Assembly (NCBI GenBank): GCA_963746955.1
Contig: CAVVDR010000004.1
Location: 248,001-312,000, forward strand
Length of the DNA stretch: 64,000 bases
Origin: DASQBT01 sp963746955
GTDB taxonomy: Bacteria; Pseudomonadota; Gammaproteobacteria; Burkholderiales; Thiobacillaceae
Direction: 5' to 3'
Shown: positions 1 to 8,550 of the stretch, one piece after another
Layout: every line of letters starts with the position of its first letter
How positions within the stretch are numbered: the first letter of the stretch is position 1
Program-made: the position numbers and the translations under genes
The notes under the pieces: generated by a model
Seen by the model: only the letters and a program-made list of their open reading frames with translations
Databases searched by the model: none
Told to the model about the DNA's origin: nothing

Positions 1-944
1 ATGGTGAGGCTTCCGCCCTCCTCAATGTTGCGGGCCGCGCCGAAAAAGCGTTTGGGCTTTTGCAGCGCATTGGCGTCGACTCCGCCGGTCAGCACCTTGC
101 CGGAGGAAGGCTGCACCGTATTGTAGGCGCGCGCCAAGCGGGTGATGGAGTCCAGCAATATCACCACGTCCTTCTTGTGTTCCACCAGACGCTTGGCTTT
201 TTCAATCACCATCTCAGCCACCTGAACATGGCGGGACGCCGGCTCGTCAAAGGTTGACGCCACCACTTCGCCGCGCACGGTGCGCGACATTTCCGTCACC
301 TCTTCCGGGCGCTCGTCGATGAGCAGCACGATAAGTTCGATATCCGGATGGTTGCCAATGATGGCGTGCGCCATGTGCTGCAGCATGATGGTCTTGCCGG
401 ACTTGGGCGGCGACACGATGAGACCGCGTTGACCCTTGCCGATGGGGGCAATGATGTCAATGATGCGGCTGGTGATGTTTTCCTCCGCACGGATGTCGCG
501 CTCCAGCTTGAGCGGCTTGTCCGGATGCAGCGGGGTAAGGTTTTCAAACAGGATCTTGTTCTTGGTGTTTTCCGGCGCCTCGCTGTTGACCGTATCCAGC
601 TTGGTCATGGCGAAATAGCGCTCTCCATCTTTGGGGGTGCGGATTTCGCCGTCTACGGTGTCGCCGGAATGCAAATGGAAACGGCGAATCTGGCTTGGGC
701 TGACATAGATGTCGTCCGGGCTGGCCAAATAGGAAGTATCAGGAGATCGCAGGAAACCATAGCCATCGGGCAGAACTTCCAGCACCCCTCCCCCAAAAAT
801 GCTTTCGCCTTTTTTCGCATGATTCTTGAGCAGGGCGAAAATCAACTCCTGCTTGCGCATTCGGTTGGCGTTTTCGATGCCGTTGGTCAAGGCCATGTCG
901 ACCAGTTCTGTTACGGGATGTTGTTTGATTTCTGATAGGCGCAT
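1..944 (-). CDS. rho: Transcription termination factor Rho (3' part beyond window)
   Basis: Rho is the hexameric RNA-dependent ATPase that terminates transcription. The minus-strand frame opens with ATG at 944-942 (MRLSEIKQHPVTELVDMA) and stays open to the window edge, giving about 314 of the usual 415-420 codons. The N-terminal helical domain is followed by the cold-shock-like RNA-binding fold (GYGFLRSP, DDIYVSPSQIRRF) and the ATPase core, with Walker A GLIVSPPKSGKT near residues 175-186 and the Walker B region DVVILLDSITRLARAYN. The P-loop has Ser where many Rho proteins have Ala. It lies 127 bp downstream of trxA on the same strand, the trxA-rho order common in proteobacteria. Identification is secure; only the C-terminus is missing. 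Confidence 0.97.
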   Translation of the reverse strand, partial: MRLSEIKQHPVTELVDMALTNGIENANRMRKQELIFALLKNHAKKGESIFGGGVLEVLPDGYGFLRSPDTSYLASPDDIYVSPSQIRRFHLHSGDTVDGEIRTPKDGERYFAMTKLDTVNSEAPENTKNKILFENLTPLHPDKPLKLERDIRAEENITSRIIDIIAPIGKGQRGLIVSPPKSGKTIMLQHMAHAIIGNHPDIELIVLLIDERPEEVTEMSRTVRGEVVASTFDEPASRHVQVAEMVIEKAKRLVEHKKDVVILLDSITRLARAYNTVQPSSGKVLTGGVDANALQKPKRFFGAARNIEEGGSLT

Positions 945-1071
945 GGAATAGACCTGTGGGGCCGCAAGGGCGGAGAAGAAAGTCGGGTTATGATTACCGT
1001 GTGCCGGGTACCGCCCTCGGTGGGGTGGTCAGAACCCCGGCAACGCTTGGGATGATTTCAGGTTAGCGGGC

Positions 1072-1398
1072 TCAGATGTTGCTGTCAACAAATGCGGTCA
1101 ATTGGGATTTGGACAGGGCCCCCACCTTGGTGGCTTCCACATTGCCATTCTTGAATATCATCAAGGTGGGAATGCCGCGGATGCCGAATTTGGGAGGCGT
1201 ACCCTGGTTCTCGTCAATGTTGAGTTTGCAAACCTTTAGTCGGCCGGCATACTCCCTCGCCACCTCGTCCAGCACCGGCGAAATCATCTTGCAGGGGCCG
1301 CACCAGTCGGCCCAGTAGTCCACGAGTACAGGCAGACCGGCTTGCAAGACCTCCTGCTCGAATGTGGCATCGGATACATATTGGATGTGCTCGCTCAT
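1072..1398 (-). CDS. trxA: Thioredoxin 1
   Basis: Cytoplasmic dithiol-disulfide oxidoreductase of 108 residues, the standard thioredoxin length. The active site WADWCGPCKM has its redox cysteines at residues 33 and 36, and the conserved cis-proline lies in GIRGIPTLMIF. The frame is open upstream of 1398 (to 1608), but the extra residues are not thioredoxin-like and the start MSEHIQYVSDATF matches the family, so 1398 was chosen. It is transcribed towards rho and lies divergently from the phosphoribosyltransferase, with about 200 bp of shared upstream DNA. Confidence 0.97.
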   Translation of the reverse strand: MSEHIQYVSDATFEQEVLQAGLPVLVDYWADWCGPCKMISPVLDEVAREYAGRLKVCKLNIDENQGTPPKFGIRGIPTLMIFKNGNVEATKVGALSKSQLTAFVDSNI

Positions 1399-1600
1399 GG
1401 GGTTCTCACGGTGAAGCAGGCTGAGGGTTGGGGGAGGAACTCTTGGCAAAACCGCTCCGGGCCTGCAAGTTGAATGCGTTCGGAAAGATGTTGTGATTTG
1501 GCAGTCGCCGCCTATCGTAAAAAGGGCGGATCCCCGCACGAAATAAAAACAACGCCTAAATGCTAGTCCAGGCTGGGGCCGAATACAAGAGGGAGCCCTT

Positions 1601-2221
1601 ATGTTCAAGAACCGTCTTGACGCCGCGGAAAAACTCGGTCTGGCTTTGGATCGTTACCGCAAACAGCACGTTCTGGTGTTGGGTATACCACGGGGCGCCG
1701 TGCCCATGGCTTGCCAAATCGCCAGACAGCTTGAAGGCGAGGTCGATGTCGTGCTGGTCCGCAAGCTGACATCCCCGTATGACGCGGAATTGGCCCTGGG
1801 TGCGGCGGATGAGACCGGCTGGATGTATGTCGGCGACTATGCTGCCCGCTATGGCGGTACGCCCGAGTATCTGGAACAGGAAAGAGCCCGCCAGCTTGAA
1901 GTGATGCAACAAAGGCGGCGCCGATACACGCCCATCCGCGCGCGTATTGACCCTGTGGGGCGCATCGTCATCGTGGTGGATGACGGACTGGCCACCGGCA
2001 GCACCATGATTGCCGCCCTTCACGCCCTGCACGCCAGAAAGCCCGCGCGCCTGATCTGCGCCGTGCCGGTTGCGCCGCCGGACGCGCTTGAAAAAGTTGG
2101 CCCCTATTGCGACGAAATGGTGTGCCTGGAAGCCCCGCGCAATTTTCAGGCGGTCGGTCAGTTCTACCAGCATTTCCCGCAGGTCAGCGATGCAGAGGTG
2201 ATCGCCGCATTGGCAGGCTGA
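1601..2221 (+). CDS. Phosphoribosyltransferase family protein
   Basis: A 206-residue type I phosphoribosyltransferase-fold protein. The PRPP-binding signature is clear: a hydrophobic strand followed by VVDDGLATGSTM at about residues 126-137, with the adjacent acidic pair. An upstream loop VLGIPRGAVPMA and VLVRKLTSPYDAELALGA (about 50-67) match the group of predicted PRTases found as stand-alone genes or fused to hydrolases, whose substrate is unknown. The start ATG at 1601 follows a purine-rich AGAGGGAG ribosome-binding site. It stands alone between divergent trxA and the convergent AmmeMemoRadiSam genes. The base or nucleoside acceptor cannot be inferred. Confidence 0.85.
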   Translation: MFKNRLDAAEKLGLALDRYRKQHVLVLGIPRGAVPMACQIARQLEGEVDVVLVRKLTSPYDAELALGAADETGWMYVGDYAARYGGTPEYLEQERARQLEVMQQRRRRYTPIRARIDPVGRIVIVVDDGLATGSTMIAALHALHARKPARLICAVPVAPPDALEKVGPYCDEMVCLEAPRNFQAVGQFYQHFPQVSDAEVIAALAG

Positions 2222-2396
2222 AATCCGGCTTATTTCCCGTCAGGCGGTGGCAGACAGCATTCAGTCAGTCTATCGCATGATTCGCCGCCGCTGCCTGCGT
2301 ACCGCGCTTTCCGATGAGACGGGTTGCGGTGGTCGCGATTGACCGGCATGTGCTTGATCCGGTCGACGTTCAGGCTTTCAAGGGCCTCAACTTTAC

Positions 2397-3515
2397 TCAC
2401 GCCCTGGCGGAATGAATCTTGACGGGAATGCGGCGCCGACCGAAGCTGCCCGCCGCCGCGCCAAATCGTCCCGCGACCGCGGCGCCGCAGTCCGGGCAAT
2501 GGCCGTTCGCAGTCAATTTGTAGGCAAGAATTTCATGCCAGTCCCGCACGATGAGGGGCTTTCGGCAGCCGGGGCAGTAGGTCGTGCCACCCTCGGCGTC
2601 ATACACATTGCCGGTGTAGACATGCTGCAACCCCGCGTCCAGCGCAATGCTGCGTGCGCGGGTGAGGGTCGAAGCCGGGGTCGCCGGCACATCCGCCATC
2701 TTGTAATCCGGGTGAAAGGCGGTGAAATGGAGCGGCACATCGGCGCCCAGTTCCTGCAGAATCCACGCGCTCATCGAAGCGATTTCCTCGCTGGAATCAT
2801 TGCGGCCGGGAATGAGCAGGGTGGTGATTTCAAACCAGACGCTGGTTTCGTGCCGAAGATAGGTCAAGGTATCCAAGACGGGCTGCAGGTGGGCACCGGT
2901 GAGCTTGAAGTAGAACCCCTCGCTGAAAGCCTTCAGGTCCACATTGGCGGCATCCATCTTGGCATAGAACTCGCGCCGCGGTTCGGCATGCATGTAACCC
3001 GCGGTGACCGCCACTGTGTTGATGCCTCGTTCGTGGCAGGCATCGGCCACATCCATGGCGTACTCGGCGAAGATCACCGGATCGTTATAAGTAAAGGCCA
3101 CGCTTTCACAGCCATACTCTGCCGCGGCCCGGGCAATGGCTTCGGGACTGGCCTCGTCCATCAGGCGATCCATGTCGCGCGACTTGGAGATATCCCAGTT
3201 CTGGCAGAACTTGCACGCCAAATTGCAACCCGCGGTGCCGAAAGAAAGAATGGAACTGCCGGGATAGAAGTGATTAAGCGGCTTTTTTTCTACAGGGTCG
3301 ATGCAAAAGCCCGACGAGCGGCCATAGGTAGTCAGGACCATCTGTTCACCCGAGCGCTGGCGCACAAAGCAGGCGCCGCGTTGAGCGTCGTTGAGCCTGC
3401 AGTCGCGCGGACACAGATCGCACTGGATGCGGCCATCATCGAGCTTATGCCACCAGCGGCCCGGGTAAGCCGATTCGGCGACCGGGGGTTGGAATGTATC
3501 TTCGCCAGGAAACAT
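2397..3515 (-). CDS. amrS: AmmeMemoRadiSam system radical SAM enzyme
   Basis: Radical S-adenosylmethionine enzyme of about 372 residues. The cluster-binding CX3CX2C motif is CNLACKFC at residues 97-104. An N-terminal cysteine group (CDLCPRDC plus a later Cys) and a C-terminal zinc-ribbon-like pair (CPGC and CPDC) are visible. This architecture is the radical SAM member of the AmmeMemoRadiSam set, which occurs with AMMECR1- and Memo-family proteins; the reaction is not known to me. The frame continues upstream to a GTG at 3575 inside the AMMECR1 gene; I prefer ATG at 3515 because the extra 20 residues look unconserved, though the Shine-Dalgarno spacing there is poor. It is the last gene of a three-gene minus-strand operon. 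Confidence 0.9.
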   Translation of the reverse strand: MFPGEDTFQPPVAESAYPGRWWHKLDDGRIQCDLCPRDCRLNDAQRGACFVRQRSGEQMVLTTYGRSSGFCIDPVEKKPLNHFYPGSSILSFGTAGCNLACKFCQNWDISKSRDMDRLMDEASPEAIARAAAEYGCESVAFTYNDPVIFAEYAMDVADACHERGINTVAVTAGYMHAEPRREFYAKMDAANVDLKAFSEGFYFKLTGAHLQPVLDTLTYLRHETSVWFEITTLLIPGRNDSSEEIASMSAWILQELGADVPLHFTAFHPDYKMADVPATPASTLTRARSIALDAGLQHVYTGNVYDAEGGTTYCPGCRKPLIVRDWHEILAYKLTANGHCPDCGAAVAGRFGAAAGSFGRRRIPVKIHSARA

Positions 3516-3550
3516 GACCTTTATGAACCTATGAATCCAGCCGCGCCAAA

Positions 3551-4102
3551 TTAACCCTGCTGCGGCTCTTTCCACTTTTGCACGGCATAACGGGACAAGA
3601 GCAGGTTATCGGCCCAAAAGTCCACCGGCAAGCCAGCCTTGCGCTTTAGCTGCTGCAGGAACTGACGCGGCGCGGGCAAGTGTTCCCACACCTGCGGCAG
3701 GAAGGTGGCGCGATGCCTGCCATATTCGAGCACCACTCCGTCAATATGCGGGCGCAGGCGCGCCAGGGCTTCGGCCTCAGTTCTCGCTGCCAGCGGTGCA
3801 GGTGCGGAAAGCAGCGAGACTTCTACGTTGACGGCGTCGAATTCTTCCCGCCGCAAGGGAGCAAAGCGCGGATCGTCAAACGCGGCGGCGCGGGCATTCT
3901 TGCGTACGTCTTCGATCAGGGGTCGATGGGCATCGAGGGTGCCGATGCAGCCGCGCAATTCGCCCGCCTTCGTCAGCGTCACGAAGCTGGCGCCTAGGGC
4001 AAACAGCCAGGCAGCGTCCTGCGGGAAAGTGATTTCAGCCTCAAGGCCGAGAGCCCGCGCGATCTCGGCGCGCGCCGCCTGCAGCAGCACGGCGCCTGTC
4101 AT
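3551..4102 (-). CDS. amrA: AmmeMemoRadiSam system protein A (AMMECR1 domain)
   Basis: AMMECR1-domain protein of about 183 residues. The hallmark GELRGCIGTL segment is present, along with the conserved FDDPRFAPL and VEVSLLS stretches and a C-terminal FLPQVWEHLPAPRQFL block. The frame is open back to an ATG at 4159, overlapping the memo-family gene by 44 bp; I prefer the ATG at 4102 (MTGAVLLQAARAEIARALG), 13 bp after the memo stop, because family members begin with a similar helix. Human AMMECR1 is disease-linked, but the bacterial molecular role is unknown. It sits between the memo-like and radical SAM genes, so co-translation is likely. Confidence 0.9.
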   Translation of the reverse strand: MTGAVLLQAARAEIARALGLEAEITFPQDAAWLFALGASFVTLTKAGELRGCIGTLDAHRPLIEDVRKNARAAAFDDPRFAPLRREEFDAVNVEVSLLSAPAPLAARTEAEALARLRPHIDGVVLEYGRHRATFLPQVWEHLPAPRQFLQQLKRKAGLPVDFWADNLLLSRYAVQKWKEPQQG

Positions 4103-4115
4103 CCGTTCGCTCGGT

Positions 4116-4925
4116 TCATTGAACAAGGCCGGCCTCCAGGCTGAATGCAATTGCGGCATAACCTACCACTCGGTCCCTGTCGCCTGCGGTGTCGCCGGAA
4201 TTGCGCAAGTCCAGCAGATGCGGCTTGAGCCCCTTGCGCCGCGCCACTTGCAGCAGTCCATTCAGCGGCGTTGCCCCACATGCCTGTTCATGGTCGAGCG
4301 GCTCCCTGAACGCGAGAATGTTTTCAACGGTCACGCGATCAATCCGCCTGGCCTCGCTGTAAGAGTGATAATGGGACAGATCGGTGCTCACCAGTATCAC
4401 GGTTTCCTCACCGCCCCAGATCAGCTCGAGTACCTCGGCTACTTCGTCAGGCGAGGTATCTCCCACCGCCAGGGGAACCAGTTGGAACTCGCCCAGCACG
4501 GTCTGCAGGAAGGGCAGTTGCACTTCCAGCGCATGCTCCATCGCGTGCGGCCCATCGGTTTGCACAATCTGGCGCAGGACGCTGATCTGAGCAATGGCCG
4601 CGCGATCAAGCGGCACCCCGCCCAGGGGGGTGGAAAAAGTCGCGACGGTAGGAACCGCAAGACCACGGACAGCCATCCGATGCGTGGGTCCCAACAGGAC
4701 CACCCGGCGAATGGAACGAGCCTGCATTTGCAACAGGCGATAGGCCGACGCCGCCACCGCACCCGAGTAGATGTAGCCCGCGTGAGGCACTACCAAGGCC
4801 TTGGCCTTGAGTTCCGTGGTGGGCGCAGCCTCGAGCAGTCCAGCCACATCGAGTGCCAGGCGCTGTGGATCTTCTGCATAGAACAGGCCGGCTACCGCCG
4901 GCTGTCGGATAGAGGTGTTAAGCAT
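4116..4925 (-). CDS. amrB: AmmeMemoRadiSam system protein B (Memo-like)
   Basis: A 269-residue Memo-family protein, structurally related to class III extradiol dioxygenases and LigB-like enzymes. Seen in order: RQPAVAGLFYAEDP near the N-terminus, PHAGYIYSGAVAASAY at about 47-62, LLGPTHRM, EHALEVQLPFLQ, STDLSHYHSY and the late CGATPLNGLL segment. The His residues in PHAGY, GPTHR and EHALE correspond to the predicted metal site. It is the first gene of the three-gene minus-strand set, and its ATG at 4925 begins after the divergent region with the host-attachment-like gene. Family assignment is firm; the substrate is unknown. Confidence 0.92.
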   Translation of the reverse strand: MLNTSIRQPAVAGLFYAEDPQRLALDVAGLLEAAPTTELKAKALVVPHAGYIYSGAVAASAYRLLQMQARSIRRVVLLGPTHRMAVRGLAVPTVATFSTPLGGVPLDRAAIAQISVLRQIVQTDGPHAMEHALEVQLPFLQTVLGEFQLVPLAVGDTSPDEVAEVLELIWGGEETVILVSTDLSHYHSYSEARRIDRVTVENILAFREPLDHEQACGATPLNGLLQVARRKGLKPHLLDLRNSGDTAGDRDRVVGYAAIAFSLEAGLVQ

Positions 4926-4985
4926 GAAAGAGACTTGATCAAGAACTTACTGATACTTGGGGGCGTTCCCTGTCAATAACAAGAG

Positions 4986-5426
4986 TCAGAGCACCACGCA
5001 GTGGGCGAGTAAGCCGGGCAATTCGCGTTCGTTTGCGCTGGTGTAGTCCCGGTCGACGCAGGCAGTAATCAGCTTGCTCACCCCTGCCGGCAAATGCTGC
5101 TTCAGCATCCCGATGAATGGTGAGGAGGCGGTCAGAATGAGGCGCTCATAGCGCGCATGCGAGCGGCCCTCGTCGAGCATGCCCGCCAGGTGTCGGGCAA
5201 AGTGTTCGGCGGCATTCTGTTTGGGGCTGGTCTGCGGCACATAGGCCCCCCGACCGTTGCCGTGACCCTGGTTGTGGCCGGGGCGGTCGCTCACCAATTC
5301 ACTGCCTTTTTCGCGGCTTTCGGGATGGGCGTACTCGCTTACCAGCTCCACCCCTTTATTCGGCCCTTGATTGGTATAGAGCTTGGCTTGGGCGGCATTG
5401 GCAACCAATATCCACGTAATGCTCAT
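4986..5426 (-). CDS. Host attachment family protein (baeRF-like)
   Basis: Small 146-residue protein resembling the 'protein required for attachment to host cells' family, which is related to the archaeal/bacterial eRF1-like (baeRF) superfamily. Visible are ITWILVANAAQAKLY at the N-terminus, ESREKGSELVSDRPG, a Gly/His-rich stretch GHNQGHGNGRG, then AAEHFARHLAGMLDEGR and the conserved LILTASSPFIGMLKQHL. The start ATG at 5426 was chosen for its strong AAAGGA site just upstream; a longer in-frame start at 5456 lacks that. The family name comes from plant-associated bacteria and need not indicate host contact here. It is divergent from fdxA. Confidence 0.8.
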   Translation of the reverse strand: MSITWILVANAAQAKLYTNQGPNKGVELVSEYAHPESREKGSELVSDRPGHNQGHGNGRGAYVPQTSPKQNAAEHFARHLAGMLDEGRSHARYERLILTASSPFIGMLKQHLPAGVSKLITACVDRDYTSANERELPGLLAHCVVL

Positions 5427-5547
5427 AATCTTTCCTTTCGCAGTGATTGAGTGCATCCTGCCTTAAGCCTAGGCGTTTACTCGCCGCCGTCAAATCCCAC
5501 TTCGAGCTGGAGTAAAATTGGCAGGTGTTCAGCCTGCGAGACCCGCC

Positions 5548-5871
5548 ATGACCTACGTCGTCACCGAAACCTGCATCAAGTGCAAATACACCGATTGCGT
5601 GGATGTATGTCCCGTGGACTGCTTCCGGGAAGGGCCCAATTTCCTGGTCATCGACCCGGATGAATGCATAGACTGCACGCTATGTGTTCCGGAATGTCCG
5701 GTGGAGGCCATATTTGCCGAAGATGACGTGCCCAAAGACCAGCGCGACTTCATCGGCCTCAACGCGGAACTCGCCAAACTGTGGAAGCCCATCATCGAGC
5801 GCAAGGCGCCGCCGCCGGATGCGGATGAGTGGGCCACCGTGAAGGACAAGCGTCCTTTGCTGGAGCGCTGA
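5548..5871 (+). CDS. fdxA: 7Fe ferredoxin FdxA
   Basis: A 107-residue seven-iron ferredoxin carrying one [3Fe-4S] and one [4Fe-4S] cluster. The first cysteine set is CIKCKYTDCVDVCPVDCF near residues 9-26 and the second is CIDCTLCVPECPVEAIF near 40-56, followed by the extended acidic C-terminal tail typical of FdxA. Length and spacing match the proteobacterial family exactly when translation begins at ATG 5548 (MTYVVTETCIKC). It is a cytoplasmic low-potential electron carrier. It is divergent from the minus-strand small protein and just upstream of addB. Confidence 0.96.
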   Translation: MTYVVTETCIKCKYTDCVDVCPVDCFREGPNFLVIDPDECIDCTLCVPECPVEAIFAEDDVPKDQRDFIGLNAELAKLWKPIIERKAPPPDADEWATVKDKRPLLER

Positions 5872-5889
5872 GCGAGCCGAATAAGCTTT

Positions 5890-8550
5890 GTGTTCGAGCG
5901 CGTCGCCCAGCGTATTCTGGAGGAATTGGGTGAGAGCCTGCCTGACCTCTCGGTCGCCACTGTCCTCCTCCCCCACCTTCACGCCGCCGGCCCGCTGGCC
6001 GCCGCCCTCGCCCGCCGATCCGGCCTGGCGGTCCTGATCCCGCCACGCTTTGCCACTCTTGCGGACTGGGCCGATGCCGCGCCGCTGGAAACCGGCGTTA
6101 TCCCGCACTGCCAGCGGCAAAACCTGGTCTATCAGGCCCTGAAAGATCGGGGCTGGTTTGCCGAAGCCGACCTGTGGCCCTTGACCCGTCAACTGTTGGC
6201 CCTGCTCGATGAACTGACCCTCAATCGGACGGAGCTGCCGGACGACCTGCCGGCCTTTACCGCCGAGTTGGCCAGGGCCTATCGCGCCGGCGTGACGCAG
6301 CCCATGCAGTTCGAGGCCAGGTTGATCCACGAACTCTGGTTCGCCCTGGCCAAGAGTGGGGGCCACGACCAGGCCGCACGTCATGGGCGGGGTCTGGCCT
6401 GGCAGGCGGCGCACGCTGCTGGACCGGTGTTCAGCCTGGGACTGTCCCGGCTGGCACGCATGGAGCGCGATGCCCTAGAACGGCTGGCTGATCGTCATCT
6501 GCTGATTGAGCTTGAGGAAACCGACCTCACCAGCCCCGTGGTTCAAGCGCTGCGAGCAGCTTGGCCGGAAACCTGCGAAACGCCACCGCTGCTTGAGCGC
6601 GCGCGTGCTTTGGCCCGGGTCCAATGGGGGAGTCCGCTGGCTTCACGCGTGCGGTTATTCGGCGCGCGTCATCTGGAGGAAGAAGCCGAGGCTGCCGTCC
6701 TGCAAATCCGCCTGTGGCTCGCCCAGGGCGACTCCGCCATCGGCCTCATCACCCAGGACAGGCTCGCGGCAAGACGTGTCCGTGCACTGCTTGAGCGCCA
6801 CGACATCCTGGCGCGGGACGAAACCGGCTGGCAGCTCTCCACCACGGCCGCGGCCAGCATGTTGATGACCTGGGTGCAAACAGTGACCCAGGATTTCCGC
6901 TTTGAGACGGTGCTCGCCCTGCTCAAATCTCCGCTGGTGTTAACCGGCCAATCCCCGCTTCGCATGCAGGCCTGCCGGCAGATGGAAAGAGCCCTGATCG
7001 CGCATGGTCCGGCCCGCGGCCGCGCAGAGCTTGCCCGGCGCCTCAATCAGGCCGAACATCAGGGCCAGACTGTGAGTCAGGCGCGCGCGGCGCTGGAACA
7101 TCTGATCGTGGCGGCCCGGCCCCTGTATGGCCGCGACCGTCCCGTGGCTCAATGGCTGGCGGACTTGTTGCAAAGCCTCTCGGCCTTGGGTACCGAGCTG
7201 GCCGCGGACGCCGCCGGTGCCCAGTTGCTCGCCCTGCTTAATTTGCGCGCGCAGGAAATGAACACCGACCCAGCCCGATTCAGCCAGGCTGAATTCCGCC
7301 GCTGGCTGGATGGGGAACTGGAATTCGCCACTTTTGTGGAAAGCCGCATCGACAGCCCCGTGACCTTCACCCACCTGGCCGCCGCGCGTCTGCGTCCTTT
7401 CGACGGGGTGATCCTCCTCGGTGCTGAAGCCGACCGCCTGCCGGGTTCGCCGGCCCCGGGATTTTTCAACCAGCGCGTACGCGCAGAACTGGGATTGCCC
7501 GGCCATGCCGACAACGTGCGTGACGTCCAGACTGACCTGTTTGCGCTGCTGGCGGCCTGTCCAGACACCTTGGTGCTCTGGCGCGCACGCGAGGCGGGCG
7601 AGGAAGTCGCCGTGAGCCCCTGGTTTGAACGGCTCGACGCGCTGCATCAGCAGGCCTGGGGGCAGGGGCTGGACGACCCCGCACTGCGCCGATGGCTCGA
7701 CGAGCTCGCGGGGGCCAGGACACCCGGCCCCGGCACACCGGTTCCCGCACCGCGACCCCGCGCATTGCCCGCACGCCTGAGCGTGTCCGGGTACAACAGT
7801 CTGGTGGCCTGCCCTTATCAGTATTTTGCCCGCCATGTGCTGAAACTGAACGAAGAGGACGAAATCAGTGCCGAGGTGGACAAGTCTGATTACGGCAGCC
7901 TGGTGCATGCCATCCTCTACCGCTTCCACGACCGCCATCCCTTGCTGAGCGACGCAGCGGACGAAACCCTGGTTGCGGACCTCTTGGAGGAAACACGCCA
8001 GGCCTTCGCCGCGCCCATTGCCCAGGACTGGTTCAGCCAGGCGTGGCGGTTGCGCTGGGAAGTTCGCATCGAACCCTATATCCAGTGGCAGAAGCAGCGA
8101 GAGCGTGAAGGCTGGCGCTGGCAGGAAGGCGAACAGAATCGGGAACGGGAATTTGTCTTGCCTGGCGGCGGCTCGATCACACTCTACGGTCGGCTGGATC
8201 GCATCGACCACCGGGGAGATCAAGTGGCGGTGCTGGATTACAAGACCGGATCGCCGCAGGGCCTGCGGGACAAACTTCAGGCCTGGGGTGAGGACGTCCA
8301 ACTGGCTGCCTATGCCCTGCTCCTTGGCGATGGCGTCGCCGAAAGCGCATTTCTCTCGCTCGAAGACAGCCCGCCCAAATGGCTGACCGCGGCAAGTACC
8401 GATGCGCCGCTGGAAGGCCGCCGGCTGATGGCAATTTTCGACGGACTGACTCAGGGCGCGGGCCTGCCAGCCCAAGGCATAGACCAAGTCTGCACCCATT
8501 GCGAAATGCGCGGCCTGTGCCGCCGGGATTACTGGCCTGATCGTGGTTAG
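5890..8550 (+). CDS. addB: AddB-like PD-(D/E)XK nuclease / inactivated helicase subunit
   Basis: An 886-residue protein resembling AddB/RexB-type subunits of recombinational repair nucleases that process double-strand ends with AddA. The N-terminal two thirds resemble a superfamily 1 helicase without a recognisable Walker A. The C-terminal nuclease domain has YGSLVHAILYRFHDRH, then GRLDRIDHRGDQVAVLDYKTG (about residues 757-777) with the catalytic Asp and Asp-x-Lys. An iron-sulfur staple is implied by Cys in VACPYQYFARH and the late CTHCEMRGLC. Translation begins at GTG 5890, 18 bp after the fdxA stop, with only a weak ribosome-binding site. The last 8 bp overlap mnmC. Confidence 0.85.
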   Translation: MFERVAQRILEELGESLPDLSVATVLLPHLHAAGPLAAALARRSGLAVLIPPRFATLADWADAAPLETGVIPHCQRQNLVYQALKDRGWFAEADLWPLTRQLLALLDELTLNRTELPDDLPAFTAELARAYRAGVTQPMQFEARLIHELWFALAKSGGHDQAARHGRGLAWQAAHAAGPVFSLGLSRLARMERDALERLADRHLLIELEETDLTSPVVQALRAAWPETCETPPLLERARALARVQWGSPLASRVRLFGARHLEEEAEAAVLQIRLWLAQGDSAIGLITQDRLAARRVRALLERHDILARDETGWQLSTTAAASMLMTWVQTVTQDFRFETVLALLKSPLVLTGQSPLRMQACRQMERALIAHGPARGRAELARRLNQAEHQGQTVSQARAALEHLIVAARPLYGRDRPVAQWLADLLQSLSALGTELAADAAGAQLLALLNLRAQEMNTDPARFSQAEFRRWLDGELEFATFVESRIDSPVTFTHLAAARLRPFDGVILLGAEADRLPGSPAPGFFNQRVRAELGLPGHADNVRDVQTDLFALLAACPDTLVLWRAREAGEEVAVSPWFERLDALHQQAWGQGLDDPALRRWLDELAGARTPGPGTPVPAPRPRALPARLSVSGYNSLVACPYQYFARHVLKLNEEDEISAEVDKSDYGSLVHAILYRFHDRHPLLSDAADETLVADLLEETRQAFAAPIAQDWFSQAWRLRWEVRIEPYIQWQKQREREGWRWQEGEQNREREFVLPGGGSITLYGRLDRIDHRGDQVAVLDYKTGSPQGLRDKLQAWGEDVQLAAYALLLGDGVAESAFLSLEDSPPKWLTAASTDAPLEGRRLMAIFDGLTQGAGLPAQGIDQVCTHCEMRGLCRRDYWPDRG

